NCBI GenBank assembly: GCA_964368875.1
Contig: CAYJDG010000041.1
Span: 1-18,408, forward strand
DNA: 18,408 bases
Source of the DNA: CAYJDG01 sp964368875
GTDB lineage: Bacteria > Pseudomonadota > Alphaproteobacteria > Micavibrionales > Micavibrionaceae
Direction: 5' to 3'
The notes beneath the pieces were generated by a model, which saw only the letters and a list, made by a program, of their open reading frames with translations, was not told where the DNA came from and ran no database searches. The translations under genes and the position numbers were made by a program. Shown here in pieces: positions 1 to 6,973 of this stretch. Positions within the stretch are counted from its first letter, which is position 1, and each line of letters opens with the position of its first letter.

Positions 1-1
1 A

Positions 2-184
2 GAAGCTTGTATTAAAAACAACAGTACAGAAAATGAGATTAAGGAGAGTCTCGCAGGGGGCCAGAAAATGGAAGTGCAGTCCACCCCTACTATTTTCGTG
101 AATGGTGAAAAATCAGACTCTTTTCATACTCCAGAAGATGCCCGCCTAGAGTTAAATAAACGCCTGAAAGGTCTAGAACAGTGA
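2..184 (+). CDS. DsbA-like thioredoxin-fold protein, 3' end only
   Basis: The window opens inside a reading frame that runs for 60 codons to a TGA at 182-184. The visible C-terminal part contains S-T-P-T-I-F-V-N-G, the cis-proline strand motif typical of DsbA/DsbG-like and related thiol-disulfide oxidoreductases, followed by a charged C-terminal helix ending G-L-E-Q. Proteins with this motif usually act in the periplasm, forming or isomerising disulfides. The N-terminal half, including the expected C-x-x-C active site and any signal peptide, lies outside the window, so subfamily and export cannot be judged. The next gene-like segment is on the other strand and looks unrelated. Confidence 0.75.
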   Translation, partial: EACIKNNSTENEIKESLAGGQKMEVQSTPTIFVNGEKSDSFHTPEDARLELNKRLKGLEQ

Positions 185-450
185 TGAGCCGTCTTTTTAG
201 ATTTATCGTAGCTTAGCAAGAGTTAGGAACTCACAATAGCGGCGGCGGCAATATGAGCTCTCTCTGGATATGTTCCTCAATGATGTCATCGGCAACTTCG
301 CCATCATGCTGGCTGTTACAGGTGTCTTTGGCAGAGGGCAGTCTGGCCAGATATTTTTCTCCCTAGATCATAGAATTTCCTGCCCTTCAAGGAACACTCC
401 AGATCGTCCTGAAAACACGGCAGGAAATTAAAACTAGGAATTGAAAACAA

Positions 451-472
451 TTGGGGGCATGATTGGGGGCAT
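451..472 (+). repeat. Tandem 10-bp direct repeat TTGGGGGCAT
   Basis: TTGGGGGCAT occurs at 451-460 and again, identically, at 463-472, separated by GA. From memory, G-rich repeats of the TGGGGGCA type often lie beside tyrosine-recombinase integrase genes at the ends of integrated elements. No integrase is visible here, so the link to a former attachment end is inference; the repeat itself is certain. Confidence 0.75.
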
Positions 473-512
473 GGCAGGTACTGTCAACAAATGTTAAGGT
501 TAAAAATCAGCA

Positions 513-544
513 GGTTAGAGCTTCGATACCAATCCCCCCCTGCC
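513..544 (+). other. tRNA 3'-end-like segment (possible att remnant)
   Basis: The segment contains TTCGATA, like a T-loop, followed by CCAA, a run of seven C residues and then TGCCA. This is the layout of a tRNA T-arm plus acceptor strand with CCA end. The T-stem does not pair well and the 5' part of a tRNA is absent, so it is not a functional tRNA gene. Together with the repeat about 40 bp upstream it could be a degraded attachment site, but chance similarity is possible. Confidence 0.2.
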
Positions 545-565
545 ATCGAGTCACCCCACTTCTTA

Positions 566-802
566 TTATTGGAGAAACCGGTCTCTGTAGCCCGCAATCC
601 GGGCCGCATTCAGGATGCTTGCAGCAAGCCTAACGACAGAGACATCATCTCCAAGCTTTAATCCGCCGTCTTTCTCCAATCCCGAAATCGCCGCTAGGGT
701 TGCCTGAACCAGAATACAAAATTCCCTGCTAACAGAGAAATTAACAGGGAATTTCATTATCCGGCTTTTACGACCAAAGTCGTCAGATAGAAAGGCTAGC
801 AC
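566..802 (-). CDS. Small unrecognised ORF (doubtful)
   Basis: This is a 78-codon frame, or about 63 codons if an internal ATG near 757 is used. The C-terminal two thirds look protein-like, with alternating hydrophobic and charged residues (…VVRLAASILNAARIAGYRDRF…) and a likely amphipathic helix. The upstream-most start is GTG and no good Shine-Dalgarno precedes either start. I recognise no family. It lies between the possible integration scar and the next minus-strand gene, so it may be the remaining end of a larger gene rather than a complete one. No function is proposed. Confidence 0.35.
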   Translation of the reverse strand: MLAFLSDDFGRKSRIMKFPVNFSVSREFCILVQATLAAISGLEKDGGLKLGDDVSVVRLAASILNAARIAGYRDRFLQ

Positions 803-858
803 CTAATTTGTGCCCCAATGTGCCATGAGTGAGCGGCGGATCGCGCAGTTCTATACTC

Positions 859-1635
859 TCAATAGGGTGTTATTCTGGATGGCTTCACAGGTAAATAATC
901 TTCTGCTTCTCGCGGATTACAAGCCCAATTTGCGTCTTGGGGGCTGATTGATATATGGAGCCGCCTTGTTTGGTAATCAAGTACGCCCATGACAATCCCC
1001 CTAGGGTACTCGGGCCCTTGCAAAGGGTTTTTCGTCATCGGAAAATCAGCGCAAGCGCTGATGAAGCAGTTATACCCTTTTGCATTTGTTGCTGTACCCA
1101 ACACTTGACCTGCGGGGCCAACTGGTTCCAACGCATAACAGAAATATTTATTTGCGTTGTCTAATGGCCGTTCTACGCGATCCCACCTTACAAAATGCGA
1201 ACCAAACAGGAAGGGGATGTTTTCATAGGGCGCATCCGGCAAGTTTCTCCATCGATGCGCGTTCTCAGAAATATAAAGTTTACTCACTGGAGTTTTGCTA
1301 AATATTTGAGGTTTCCAAGTCTGAGGATCATCTAGTGATTTAACATACCGATCAAAATCAGCTTCCTCGAATGCGAAAATTGCTTCTACGAAGTAACCAT
1401 CTGGATTGGAAGTATTCTTATTATCTCCTGATTTTGTATCTTTGAGTTTAAGTAACTCAACGTTTGGCGGAAGGTGAAATTCGGTCCGTAAGCGTTGCTC
1501 ATACTTATGAAGCATCGCGGGGCGGAGAATAGCGCTATTATAAAATATATATAAAGCCGATCCGACCAAAAAAATCAGAATCAAAAAACTTAGAATCTTC
1601 GATTCAGGTTTTTCGATAATTGTATTCTTTGTCAC
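859..1635 (-). CDS. Membrane-anchored protein of unknown function
   Basis: The protein has 258 residues and starts at GTG. A strong GGAGGAG Shine-Dalgarno about 9 nt upstream on the minus strand (about 1645-1651) supports that start. Residues 1-14 are polar. Residues about 15-35 form one hydrophobic helix (ILSFLILIFLVGSALY), and the remaining roughly 220 residues are soluble, so an N-in anchor with an extracytoplasmic domain is likely. Four cysteines lie in the C-terminal half (K-Y-F-C, Y-N-C-F-I-S-A-C, W-A-C-N-P), which would suit disulfides outside the cytoplasm. I recognise no family. It is divergent from the membrane protein at 1779, with 143 bp between them, so the two may share a control region. 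Confidence 0.7.
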   Translation of the reverse strand: MTKNTIIEKPESKILSFLILIFLVGSALYIFYNSAILRPAMLHKYEQRLRTEFHLPPNVELLKLKDTKSGDNKNTSNPDGYFVEAIFAFEEADFDRYVKSLDDPQTWKPQIFSKTPVSKLYISENAHRWRNLPDAPYENIPFLFGSHFVRWDRVERPLDNANKYFCYALEPVGPAGQVLGTATNAKGYNCFISACADFPMTKNPLQGPEYPRGIVMGVLDYQTRRLHISISPQDANWACNPREAEDYLPVKPSRITPY

Positions 1636-1725
1636 AATAGCTTCTCCTCCAGTTTAAATTCCGAATAAAGTTCGTAACACACACGGTTGTTATTCTGAAT
1701 TTCATCACTTAAATTGTTTTTTATT

Positions 1726-1731
1726 TATAAT
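1726..1731 (+). promoter_or_regulatory. Candidate -10 element TATAAT upstream of 1779
   Basis: A perfect TATAAT lies in a very AT-rich stretch of the divergent intergenic region, 48 bp before the ATG at 1779. No good -35 hexamer is seen 16-18 bp upstream, so this is only a candidate. AT-richness alone makes a chance match plausible. Confidence 0.3.
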
Positions 1732-1741
1732 TTTTTTTGGG

Positions 1742-1761
1742 ATGCACATGTGCTGGTGCAT
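1742..1761 (+). promoter_or_regulatory. Nested palindromes just upstream of the 1779 gene
   Basis: ATGCAC (1742-1747) and GTGCAT (1756-1761) form an inverted repeat. Inside it, GCACATGTGC (1744-1753) is a perfect 10-bp palindrome. The two structures are mutually exclusive as hairpins. They lie 10 bp before the Shine-Dalgarno AGGGAG of the 1779 gene, so they could be an operator or a leader hairpin. Function is unknown. Confidence 0.35.
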
Positions 1762-1778
1762 AGAAAAAATAGGGAGTT

Positions 1779-2807
1779 ATGCCACTATTATTAAAAAAGT
1801 ACCTCATTGTTACGGGAGTTCTTGCCATATTGGCCCTTGCGGTGCCAGACCTCGTTATAATTGGGGCCATTTTACTCGTTTTACCAGGCTTGATTCTGGC
1901 CAATGCACCCACGGCCTTCTTATGGGGCTGCGTCTACGCTACAGCACTATGGGTCACCGTAAAATGGCTGGATAAAAAACGGGCCATATTTGTTGCATTT
2001 CTGCTTGCTGCTGCAGTCCTTCTCCTCATTCCCACGCCTTCCATACTTGTGGCCAAGGAAAGGTTGAAACAATATCGTCTTGAGGATGTAGCGGCGGACA
2101 CCCCGATTCGCCCGCAAGGCGATATTCGCATTGATACGGATTTTCCGAGATGGGATAATAACAATAGAGAAAGACTCGGCTTCCGCCCTTATTCCTGCGA
2201 AAATCGCTGCCTTGCTCTCCTCTTCGAACCCGGCGTGCGTAGCGTGACAGTCACCAAGACGAATGCGCCAACTTTTGAAGATATCCGCGACGGCAAAAGC
2301 CGGCTTGATAAGTTTGCGCGCACTTACCGTCTGTTGCCCAGAACTCAGTGCAGCGACGGTGGGTTGGTTCCTGATCTCTCTAGCAAGAAGGGATACTTCG
2401 GTAAAACTCATACTGATAATGAGGCAATTGCGGACGAGTGGAGTCATAAACTTGCTACGGATGTTTGCTTGGTTGGCGAAGTCGCCATTGATCATTATGA
2501 TATGCTCATACGCGTGGGTCGGTGGCATTCGGAAACACCATTCCCATCTCTCTGGTCCTTGCCTATGGGCAGAATGTGGTCCAATTACGGGGAAATTCGT
2601 GGTACTGAAAACACGGTGCTATTTCGCAGTTTTGATCTACAGGTTTTTTCACTGCATCGCCCCTTATCCATCAATTTTTTTTCCCCCGAGAAAGGTTTTG
2701 GATGGCTCCTGAAAGGGTCTAAGATGAAAAGCCCCGACGACTGGGATGCGACAGAAAAAGATACTGACGCTGCACTTGATGTGCAGCGCACTGCTATTGC
2801 GCGCTAA
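1779..2807 (+). CDS. Multi-pass membrane protein with extracytoplasmic domain, unknown function
   Basis: The protein has 342 residues. Four hydrophobic helices fill residues about 5-23, 25-42, 45-63 and 69-90, and a soluble domain of about 250 residues follows. That domain has cysteines at Y-S-C-E-N-R-C, R-T-Q-C-S and T-D-V-C, in keeping with an oxidising compartment, and a charged tail. The ATG is preceded by AGGGAG with only 2 nt spacing, which is unusually tight; no better downstream start was seen. I do not recognise the family. It is divergent from the gene at 859-1635 and convergent with acetate kinase. Like its divergent neighbour it pairs membrane anchoring with a cysteine-bearing outer domain, but no functional link is proposed. 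Confidence 0.75.
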   Translation: MPLLLKKYLIVTGVLAILALAVPDLVIIGAILLVLPGLILANAPTAFLWGCVYATALWVTVKWLDKKRAIFVAFLLAAAVLLLIPTPSILVAKERLKQYRLEDVAADTPIRPQGDIRIDTDFPRWDNNNRERLGFRPYSCENRCLALLFEPGVRSVTVTKTNAPTFEDIRDGKSRLDKFARTYRLLPRTQCSDGGLVPDLSSKKGYFGKTHTDNEAIADEWSHKLATDVCLVGEVAIDHYDMLIRVGRWHSETPFPSLWSLPMGRMWSNYGEIRGTENTVLFRSFDLQVFSLHRPLSINFFSPEKGFGWLLKGSKMKSPDDWDATEKDTDAALDVQRTAIAR

Positions 2808-2929
2808 TTATCGCCATATACATTTTTCGGCTATATCTCAGGATTTTCCTTGGTTTTTGGACTATAATCTATTGCATCTTAGAAAGTCCTCTGGATCGTA
2901 CGGCCGCCGCGATACTTCTAAATTCTCTT

Positions 2930-4030
2930 TCAACTTAACAACACCTTCATATGCAGGGCCATCATGCACTCTTCGTTGGTCGGGATAACTAAAGTCTCGC
3001 GAAGATTCAGATATGTCAGCCGCTCAGTAATTTTTTCGCGAATGTCAGGAGAGTTTTCACCGATGCCGCCTGTAAAAACCAGAGCATCTATGCCGCCCAA
3101 GCTGGTTGTCATCATGGAAATAAATTGCGCGACCTTCAGGGAGAAATAATTGACTGCTAATTTCTCCTGCGCGCCTGTCGATTGCAAAAGTTTCTGCATA
3201 TCGCCGCTTACGCCTGAAAGCCCTTTCAATCCGGACTGCGTATAAAGCGTGTTTCTGACATCGACGGGGGACATCCCCAGTTGCTCAATCATATATAGCA
3301 CGGCTCCGGGATCGAGCGATCCGCAGCGCGACGACATCGGCAGGCCATCAAGTGCGGTAAACCCCATTGATGTATCGATACTTTTAGCATCCTGAAGCGC
3401 ACACACACTGGCACCGCTACCGAGATGAGCCACTACAACTTTTCCTGCCGCAAGCTCTGGATGATCTTCACGCAGGCATTTTGCAATCCATTCATAGGAC
3501 AATCCATGGAACCCGTGCCGGCATATGCCCTGTTCACGCAATTGCGAAGGAAGCGCGTAGACTTGATACAGAGGGTCATGGTTGGCATGAAAGGCTGTAT
3601 CGAAACAGCCTATCTGGGGGATATCCTCAATGAGCGTTGCAAGCGCGCGCGCAGCCTCAAGTGCGAATGGCTGGTGCAACGGAGCTTGAGGCGTAAAGCG
3701 CGCCAGCTCATCAAGATTATTTGCACTCAAAATAAGCGGAGCGACGAAGTCTTTCCCGCCATAAACTATTCTGTGGCCCACAGCGACAATGTGACTAAGA
3801 AAATCCTTTTCTTTAAGCCAACCCACGATCAGATTTAAGGCTTCATGATGTGTATGTATATCGGGTGTAGTTTCTGTGACAGCGCCGTTATGATTTACAC
3901 TCAAGTGGCTGTTGGTTCCGATACCTGCAACTTGCCCTTTTACAAGAGGGGCAAGAGACTCATCGGCTGCAAATACCTGGAATTTGACGCTGGACGAACC
4001 GGCATTCATCACGAGGTAGAAAGCGGTCAT
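2930..4030 (-). CDS. ackA: Acetate kinase family protein, shortened near the C-terminus
   Basis: Acetate kinases convert acetyl phosphate + ADP to acetate + ATP, the substrate-level phosphorylation step of acetate fermentation. The protein has 366 residues against about 390-410 for the family. Family motifs are in order: N9-A-G-S-S-S phosphate-binding start, G-H-R87, A-P-L-H, F-D144-T-A-F-H, G-F-H175-G, H202-L-G-S-G, D-T-S-M-G-F with R235, and F-T-G-G-I-G-E325-N. The closing I-P-T-N-E-E (349-354) is present, but only about 20 residues separate it from G-E-N-S-P-D-I-R, where E. coli AckA has over 40, so roughly 20 residues are missing in frame. G-H-R-I-V-Y replaces the usual G-H-R-V-V-H. Its start overlaps the phosphate acyltransferase stop by ATGA, implying translational coupling. 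Propionate or butyrate use cannot be excluded. Confidence 0.9.
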   Translation of the reverse strand: MTAFYLVMNAGSSSVKFQVFAADESLAPLVKGQVAGIGTNSHLSVNHNGAVTETTPDIHTHHEALNLIVGWLKEKDFLSHIVAVGHRIVYGGKDFVAPLILSANNLDELARFTPQAPLHQPFALEAARALATLIEDIPQIGCFDTAFHANHDPLYQVYALPSQLREQGICRHGFHGLSYEWIAKCLREDHPELAAGKVVVAHLGSGASVCALQDAKSIDTSMGFTALDGLPMSSRCGSLDPGAVLYMIEQLGMSPVDVRNTLYTQSGLKGLSGVSGDMQKLLQSTGAQEKLAVNYFSLKVAQFISMMTTSLGGIDALVFTGGIGENSPDIREKITERLTYLNLRETLVIPTNEECMMALHMKVLLS

Positions 4031-4974
4031 TTTATCAATCCCGCTTTGCGGGCCGCCGCAACTTTGACCGCCAATGCGCAGGATGCCAGCTTAGTGACGC
4101 TGCTGTCCGCACGACTGGTCAGAATGATCGGCACCCGTGCGCCCATTACAACCCCTGCGGCAGTCGCCTCCCCCCAGTAAAGAAGCGACTTCGACAGGAT
4201 ATTCGCAGCCTCAAGGTTAGGCAGAATGAAAATATCTGCATCACCCGCAACCTCAGACTGAATACCTTTTTCATCCGCCGCGCTGCGGCTCACGGCGTTA
4301 TCAAATGCCAGCGGCCCATCAAGAATTGCCCCGGTGATCTGCCCGCGCTGTGCCATCTTGCAAAGGGACGCAGCATCTGTGGTTGATGGAATGTGGGAAT
4401 TGACCATTTCAACGGCTGATAAAAGCGCAACCTTGCACACCCCATTGGACCCGTTTAAAGCACGCCACAGATTGATCGCGTTTTGGCAGATATCCGCCTT
4501 TTCTTCCAGCGATGGCGCAATATTGACGGCGGAGTCGCTAACGATAAAAGGTTTTGGATACGAATGATTTTCAAATACATAAGCGTGCGACAGTCTTAAC
4601 TCAGTTCGCAGTGCGCTGCTCAGGATGAGGGCATGCAGAATTTCGTCCGTATGCAAAGACCCTTTCATTATTGCCTCGACCTCATGGGTTCCAGCCATAT
4701 CGACAGCTTTCTTTGCCGCGGCATGGCTGTGCTCTGTATCTACCACGTCCCAACCAGATATATCTATTTTCGCAGAGGCAGCGGCGGCTGAGATGCGCGC
4801 TGTGGGACCGACCAGAACGGGTATAATCAATTTTCTCTGCATCGCTTCGGCTGCAACTTCGATGTCGCTGGCATGCACTGGATGCACGATTGCCGTTCGC
4901 AACGGCTGTCCGCTTGAAGATGTTTGAATGAGATTTTGAAGATAATTGAGTGGGGCGCGAGTAATTTCATTCAT
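4027..4974 (-). CDS. Phosphate acetyl/butyryltransferase family protein
   Basis: This enzyme would exchange the CoA of an acyl-CoA for phosphate, supplying acyl phosphate to the kinase encoded immediately downstream. The 315-residue protein matches the Pta/Ptb domain end to end: M-K-G-S-L-H-T-D (about 103-110), L-S-A-V-E (about 185), I-P-S-T-T-D-A-A, G-A-I-L-D-G-P-L-A-F-D-N-A (about 215-227), L-P-N-L-E-A-A-N-I-L (about 251-260) and I-L-T-S-R-A-D-S (about 284-291). It resembles the phosphotransacylase part of the 'bifunctional enoyl-CoA hydratase/phosphate acetyltransferase' group, but has no MaoC hydratase domain. I prefer the ATG at 4974 over the TTG three codons upstream; only a weak AGG lies upstream. 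Acetyl versus butyryl specificity is not decidable by eye. Confidence 0.88.
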   Translation of the reverse strand: MNEITRAPLNYLQNLIQTSSSGQPLRTAIVHPVHASDIEVAAEAMQRKLIIPVLVGPTARISAAAASAKIDISGWDVVDTEHSHAAAKKAVDMAGTHEVEAIMKGSLHTDEILHALILSSALRTELRLSHAYVFENHSYPKPFIVSDSAVNIAPSLEEKADICQNAINLWRALNGSNGVCKVALLSAVEMVNSHIPSTTDAASLCKMAQRGQITGAILDGPLAFDNAVSRSAADEKGIQSEVAGDADIFILPNLEAANILSKSLLYWGEATAAGVVMGARVPIILTSRADSSVTKLASCALAVKVAAARKAGLIK

Positions 4975-5063
4975 GGCAAACAAGACCTATATGTCGATAC
5001 TTCTGAGATTTGATTGTACCAAGATAAACCCAGTGAGCGCAAACGCAGGTAAGATCTCGATTT

Positions 5064-6005
5064 CTAATAACCAAGCGATCCGAGCGCATTTTTAATAACC
5101 GTCGCACTGCGCTGAAGCGCATCGGTTTCCTGCGCATCAAGTTCAGGAGAAATAGCCCGTATAATACCTTGCGCTGAAATAATATGCGGGAAAGACAGGG
5201 TTACGTCCGCAATTCCTGCGACTTCTGCCATAGGCGCACAACACGTCAGGACAGAGCGTTCATCTTCGGCAATCGCCCGCGCGATGCGTGCCATACCTGC
5301 GCCAATGCCATACCATGTTGCGCCCTTCCCTAAAATAATCCGGTCGGCTGCTCTGCGCACACCTGAGTCGATTGTCGCCTTGGTCTCTGCCGATAAAAGC
5401 AGGCCGGACTGATTAGCAAAATCGAGCAGGCTAACATTGCTCACCCGTGCGGCTGACCAATTGAGAACTTCGGAGTCGCCGTGCTCACCAAGGACATGCG
5501 CATGGACCGAATGACTGGATATTTTTAAATGCTGTGCAAGAAGTGTGCGAAACCTCGCCGTATCCAGAATTGTACCCGAGCCAAATACTCTGCCGGGGGT
5601 CTGGCCAGCCTGCTCGGCGATCCGTGCCGCCATGTGCGTCATAATATCGACCGGGTTCGTGGCAATAAGCAGAATTGCCTCAGGAGCTATTTTCAAAATT
5701 TTCGGAATAATCTCAGCAAAAATATCAGCATTCCGTTTAAGTAGATCGAGCCGAGTTTCACCGGGCTTCTGACCCACCCCTGCGGCGATCATCACGATGC
5801 CACTTCCCTGCAACGCAGCCAGCGGCCCGGACGAGACTGGCATGGCTTTAGCGAATGGTGTCGCATGGGAGATATCTTCTGCCTGCGCTGTTGCAAGCAG
5901 CTCATTTTTATCAACCAACACAAGCTCGGTGCCAACACCGCGCAATACACAGGCATACGCGCAGGCAGACCCCACTTCTCCACATCCGACAATGCCTATT
6001 TTCAT
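5064..6005 (-). CDS. ldh: L-lactate dehydrogenase (NAD-dependent)
   Basis: It reduces pyruvate to L-lactate with NADH, regenerating NAD+ during fermentation. The 313-residue length is normal. It has the Rossmann motif G-C-G-E-V-G (7-12) and acidic D32 for NAD ribose. In the substrate-specificity loop Q79-K-P-G-E-T-R85, glutamine marks lactate rather than malate dehydrogenase. A-T-N-P-V-D-I-M (about 115-122), G-S-G-T-I-L-D148-T-A-R-F-R and G-E-H175-G-D-S with the catalytic histidine follow. The ATG has a good AGGGAG Shine-Dalgarno 5 nt upstream. It follows the carbonic anhydrase gene after 15 bp, almost certainly cotranscribed, and precedes the acyltransferase-kinase pair after 89 bp. Together these form a lactate/acetate fermentation group. 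Malate dehydrogenase is the alternative and is unlikely given the glutamine. Confidence 0.93.
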   Translation of the reverse strand: MKIGIVGCGEVGSACAYACVLRGVGTELVLVDKNELLATAQAEDISHATPFAKAMPVSSGPLAALQGSGIVMIAAGVGQKPGETRLDLLKRNADIFAEIIPKILKIAPEAILLIATNPVDIMTHMAARIAEQAGQTPGRVFGSGTILDTARFRTLLAQHLKISSHSVHAHVLGEHGDSEVLNWSAARVSNVSLLDFANQSGLLLSAETKATIDSGVRRAADRIILGKGATWYGIGAGMARIARAIAEDERSVLTCCAPMAEVAGIADVTLSFPHIISAQGIIRAISPELDAQETDALQRSATVIKNALGSLGY

Positions 6006-6020
6006 CTTGTCTCCCTGTGT

Positions 6021-6890
6021 TTAAGCCATAATTGGAATACGTGTCTGCGTCCCCTGCCCGGCCAGATACCGATGCAAACCCGGCTGGAATGTCTCACGCC
6101 GCTCACGTATGAGCCTCGATACATGGAAAGGAACTTCGACAAGTTCGATGCCACCGTTGACAAGCGCTTCCACAGGAGCCCATGTCAAAGAGGCATCAAT
6201 CGTCGACGTGCATGAGGTGCAAGAGCCACAATTGTCAGGACGGTCACACATATGGGTTGCAACCTCGTCCGGCACCGCGATCCATGATTTTCGCGCCACA
6301 TCGTATCTCTCGAGCTGGCTATCCTCGCCAGAGTTTTCCTTCAGCATGTGGTAAAATGGCAGAAGATCGAGATTGTTACTCATCACCTGCTCATTGATAT
6401 ACGGGTATCCGGAAACATTCTGCAGGCTAACCAGCACCAGATGACGCGAGAGCAGATTGGCTGCATGAACCGCATTCCCCTCACAAGCTGCCATAAAGCA
6501 GTCCCGGAGGCGCGGCAAATCGGCACCGCTATCAGCAAGGCTCTGTACGATATCTCTGGTTTCGCAGTCCGGGGCCTGACTGAGGTCCGGATGAGCGATC
6601 GCGATCTGCGCTCCCCCGCAGAAACTGTGCCCTGAAAGTTTGATCACGGAGATATTCTTCATTTTCCTGAAACTGAACTTGGCGCGCGTATTATGCGGTG
6701 CGCTTTCATAGGGCGGTATCACTGCCGAAATTTCCGTGATGCGCACGGCATTATCCTCGAAGGCAAAATTTCCCCCGGCTCTCTCACGCGCATCGATACA
6801 GGTAATGCACATGATTTCAGGGTGATGGGGCTGGAACGCTCTGCTGTTAAACCCCTCGATAGCTCTGATGACAGATGATTTGTTACGCAT
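6021..6890 (-). CDS. Beta-class carbonic anhydrase-like protein with cysteine-rich insert
   Basis: Beta-carbonic anhydrases interconvert CO2 and bicarbonate at a zinc held by Cys-His-Cys. Here C31-I-D-A-R35 supplies the first ligand and the Asp-Arg dyad, and G-H88-S-F-C91-G-G the other two. The rest is divergent: the usual R-N-x-A-N segment is missing, and at 289 residues it is longer than the common 200-230. A distal segment holds four cysteines (C215, C221, C224, C227, as C-x5-C-G-S-C-T-S-C), suggesting an extra metal or redox site. ATG 6890 is chosen; a GTG three codons upstream is possible and neither has a clear Shine-Dalgarno. It leads the minus-strand block into ldh and faces the SulP transporter across a shared FNR-like box, which suggests bicarbonate handling. 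Catalytic activity is not certain. Confidence 0.75.
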   Translation of the reverse strand: MRNKSSVIRAIEGFNSRAFQPHHPEIMCITCIDARERAGGNFAFEDNAVRITEISAVIPPYESAPHNTRAKFSFRKMKNISVIKLSGHSFCGGAQIAIAHPDLSQAPDCETRDIVQSLADSGADLPRLRDCFMAACEGNAVHAANLLSRHLVLVSLQNVSGYPYINEQVMSNNLDLLPFYHMLKENSGEDSQLERYDVARKSWIAVPDEVATHMCDRPDNCGSCTSCTSTIDASLTWAPVEALVNGGIELVEVPFHVSRLIRERRETFQPGLHRYLAGQGTQTRIPIMA

Positions 6891-6959
6891 AGTACACACA
6901 TATTTCTAAGAACTTTTATTTTCTTGCTGCTCTCCTATGCTTATTTTGAGAGTATAACC

Positions 6960-6973
6960 TTGATATTTATCAA
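6960..6973. promoter_or_regulatory. Perfect FNR/FixK box, TTGAT-ATTT-ATCAA
   Basis: This is a perfect match to the Crp/FNR-family operator TTGAT-N4-ATCAA, in the divergent region between the carbonic anhydrase and SulP genes. On the plus strand a TATGTA (6996-7001) lies where the -10 would be for a class II FNR promoter: box centre 6966.5, predicted start about 7008, box at about -41.5. This predicts low-oxygen activation of SulP. The minus-strand equivalent -10 (TAGGAG) is poor, so an effect on the carbonic anhydrase-ldh side is less clear. Confidence 0.8.

Larger units (their letters stand above)
185..565. other. 381-bp stretch without a convincing gene
   Basis: No complete gene with a ribosome-binding site was found on either strand. 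The plus strand has a short open frame from the ATG at 306 with no good Shine-Dalgarno. The minus strand has a short frame closing with the stop codon at about 234-236 (C-terminal residues ...IIEEHIQRELI...) that an in-frame stop interrupts upstream. Both may be decayed fragments. The segment also contains the TTGGGGGCAT direct repeat at 451-472 and a tRNA-3'-end-like stretch at 513-544. The overall impression is a junction left by past integration or deletion. Confidence 0.4.

Noticed and set aside
1947..2528. 193-codon minus-strand open frame inside the 1779 gene
   Set aside because: The plus-strand frame is longer, has coherent membrane helices and its own ribosome-binding site; the reverse frame shows no organised features.
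2780..2812. Possible terminator hairpin at the end of the 1779 gene
   Set aside because: The AGCGC/GCGCT stem is short, lies in the coding sequence and is not followed by a T run.
2863..2868. Perfect TATAAT on the plus strand between the 1779 gene and acetate kinase
   Set aside because: There is no -35 at suitable spacing and no plus-strand gene downstream to serve.
2862..2933. 23-codon minus-strand frame starting at a TTG that overlaps the acetate kinase stop
   Set aside because: Coupled start geometry is present, but it is very short, has no recognised product and no independent evidence of coding.
5011..5025. FNR-like half site TTGAT followed by CCAAG before the phosphate acyltransferase
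   Set aside because: Only the left arm matches; the right arm does not fit ATCAA or GTCAA at the required spacing.
5064..6005. Malate dehydrogenase instead of lactate dehydrogenase
   Set aside because: The specificity loop reads G-Q-K-P-G-E-T-R with glutamine, as in L-lactate dehydrogenases; malate enzymes have arginine at that position.
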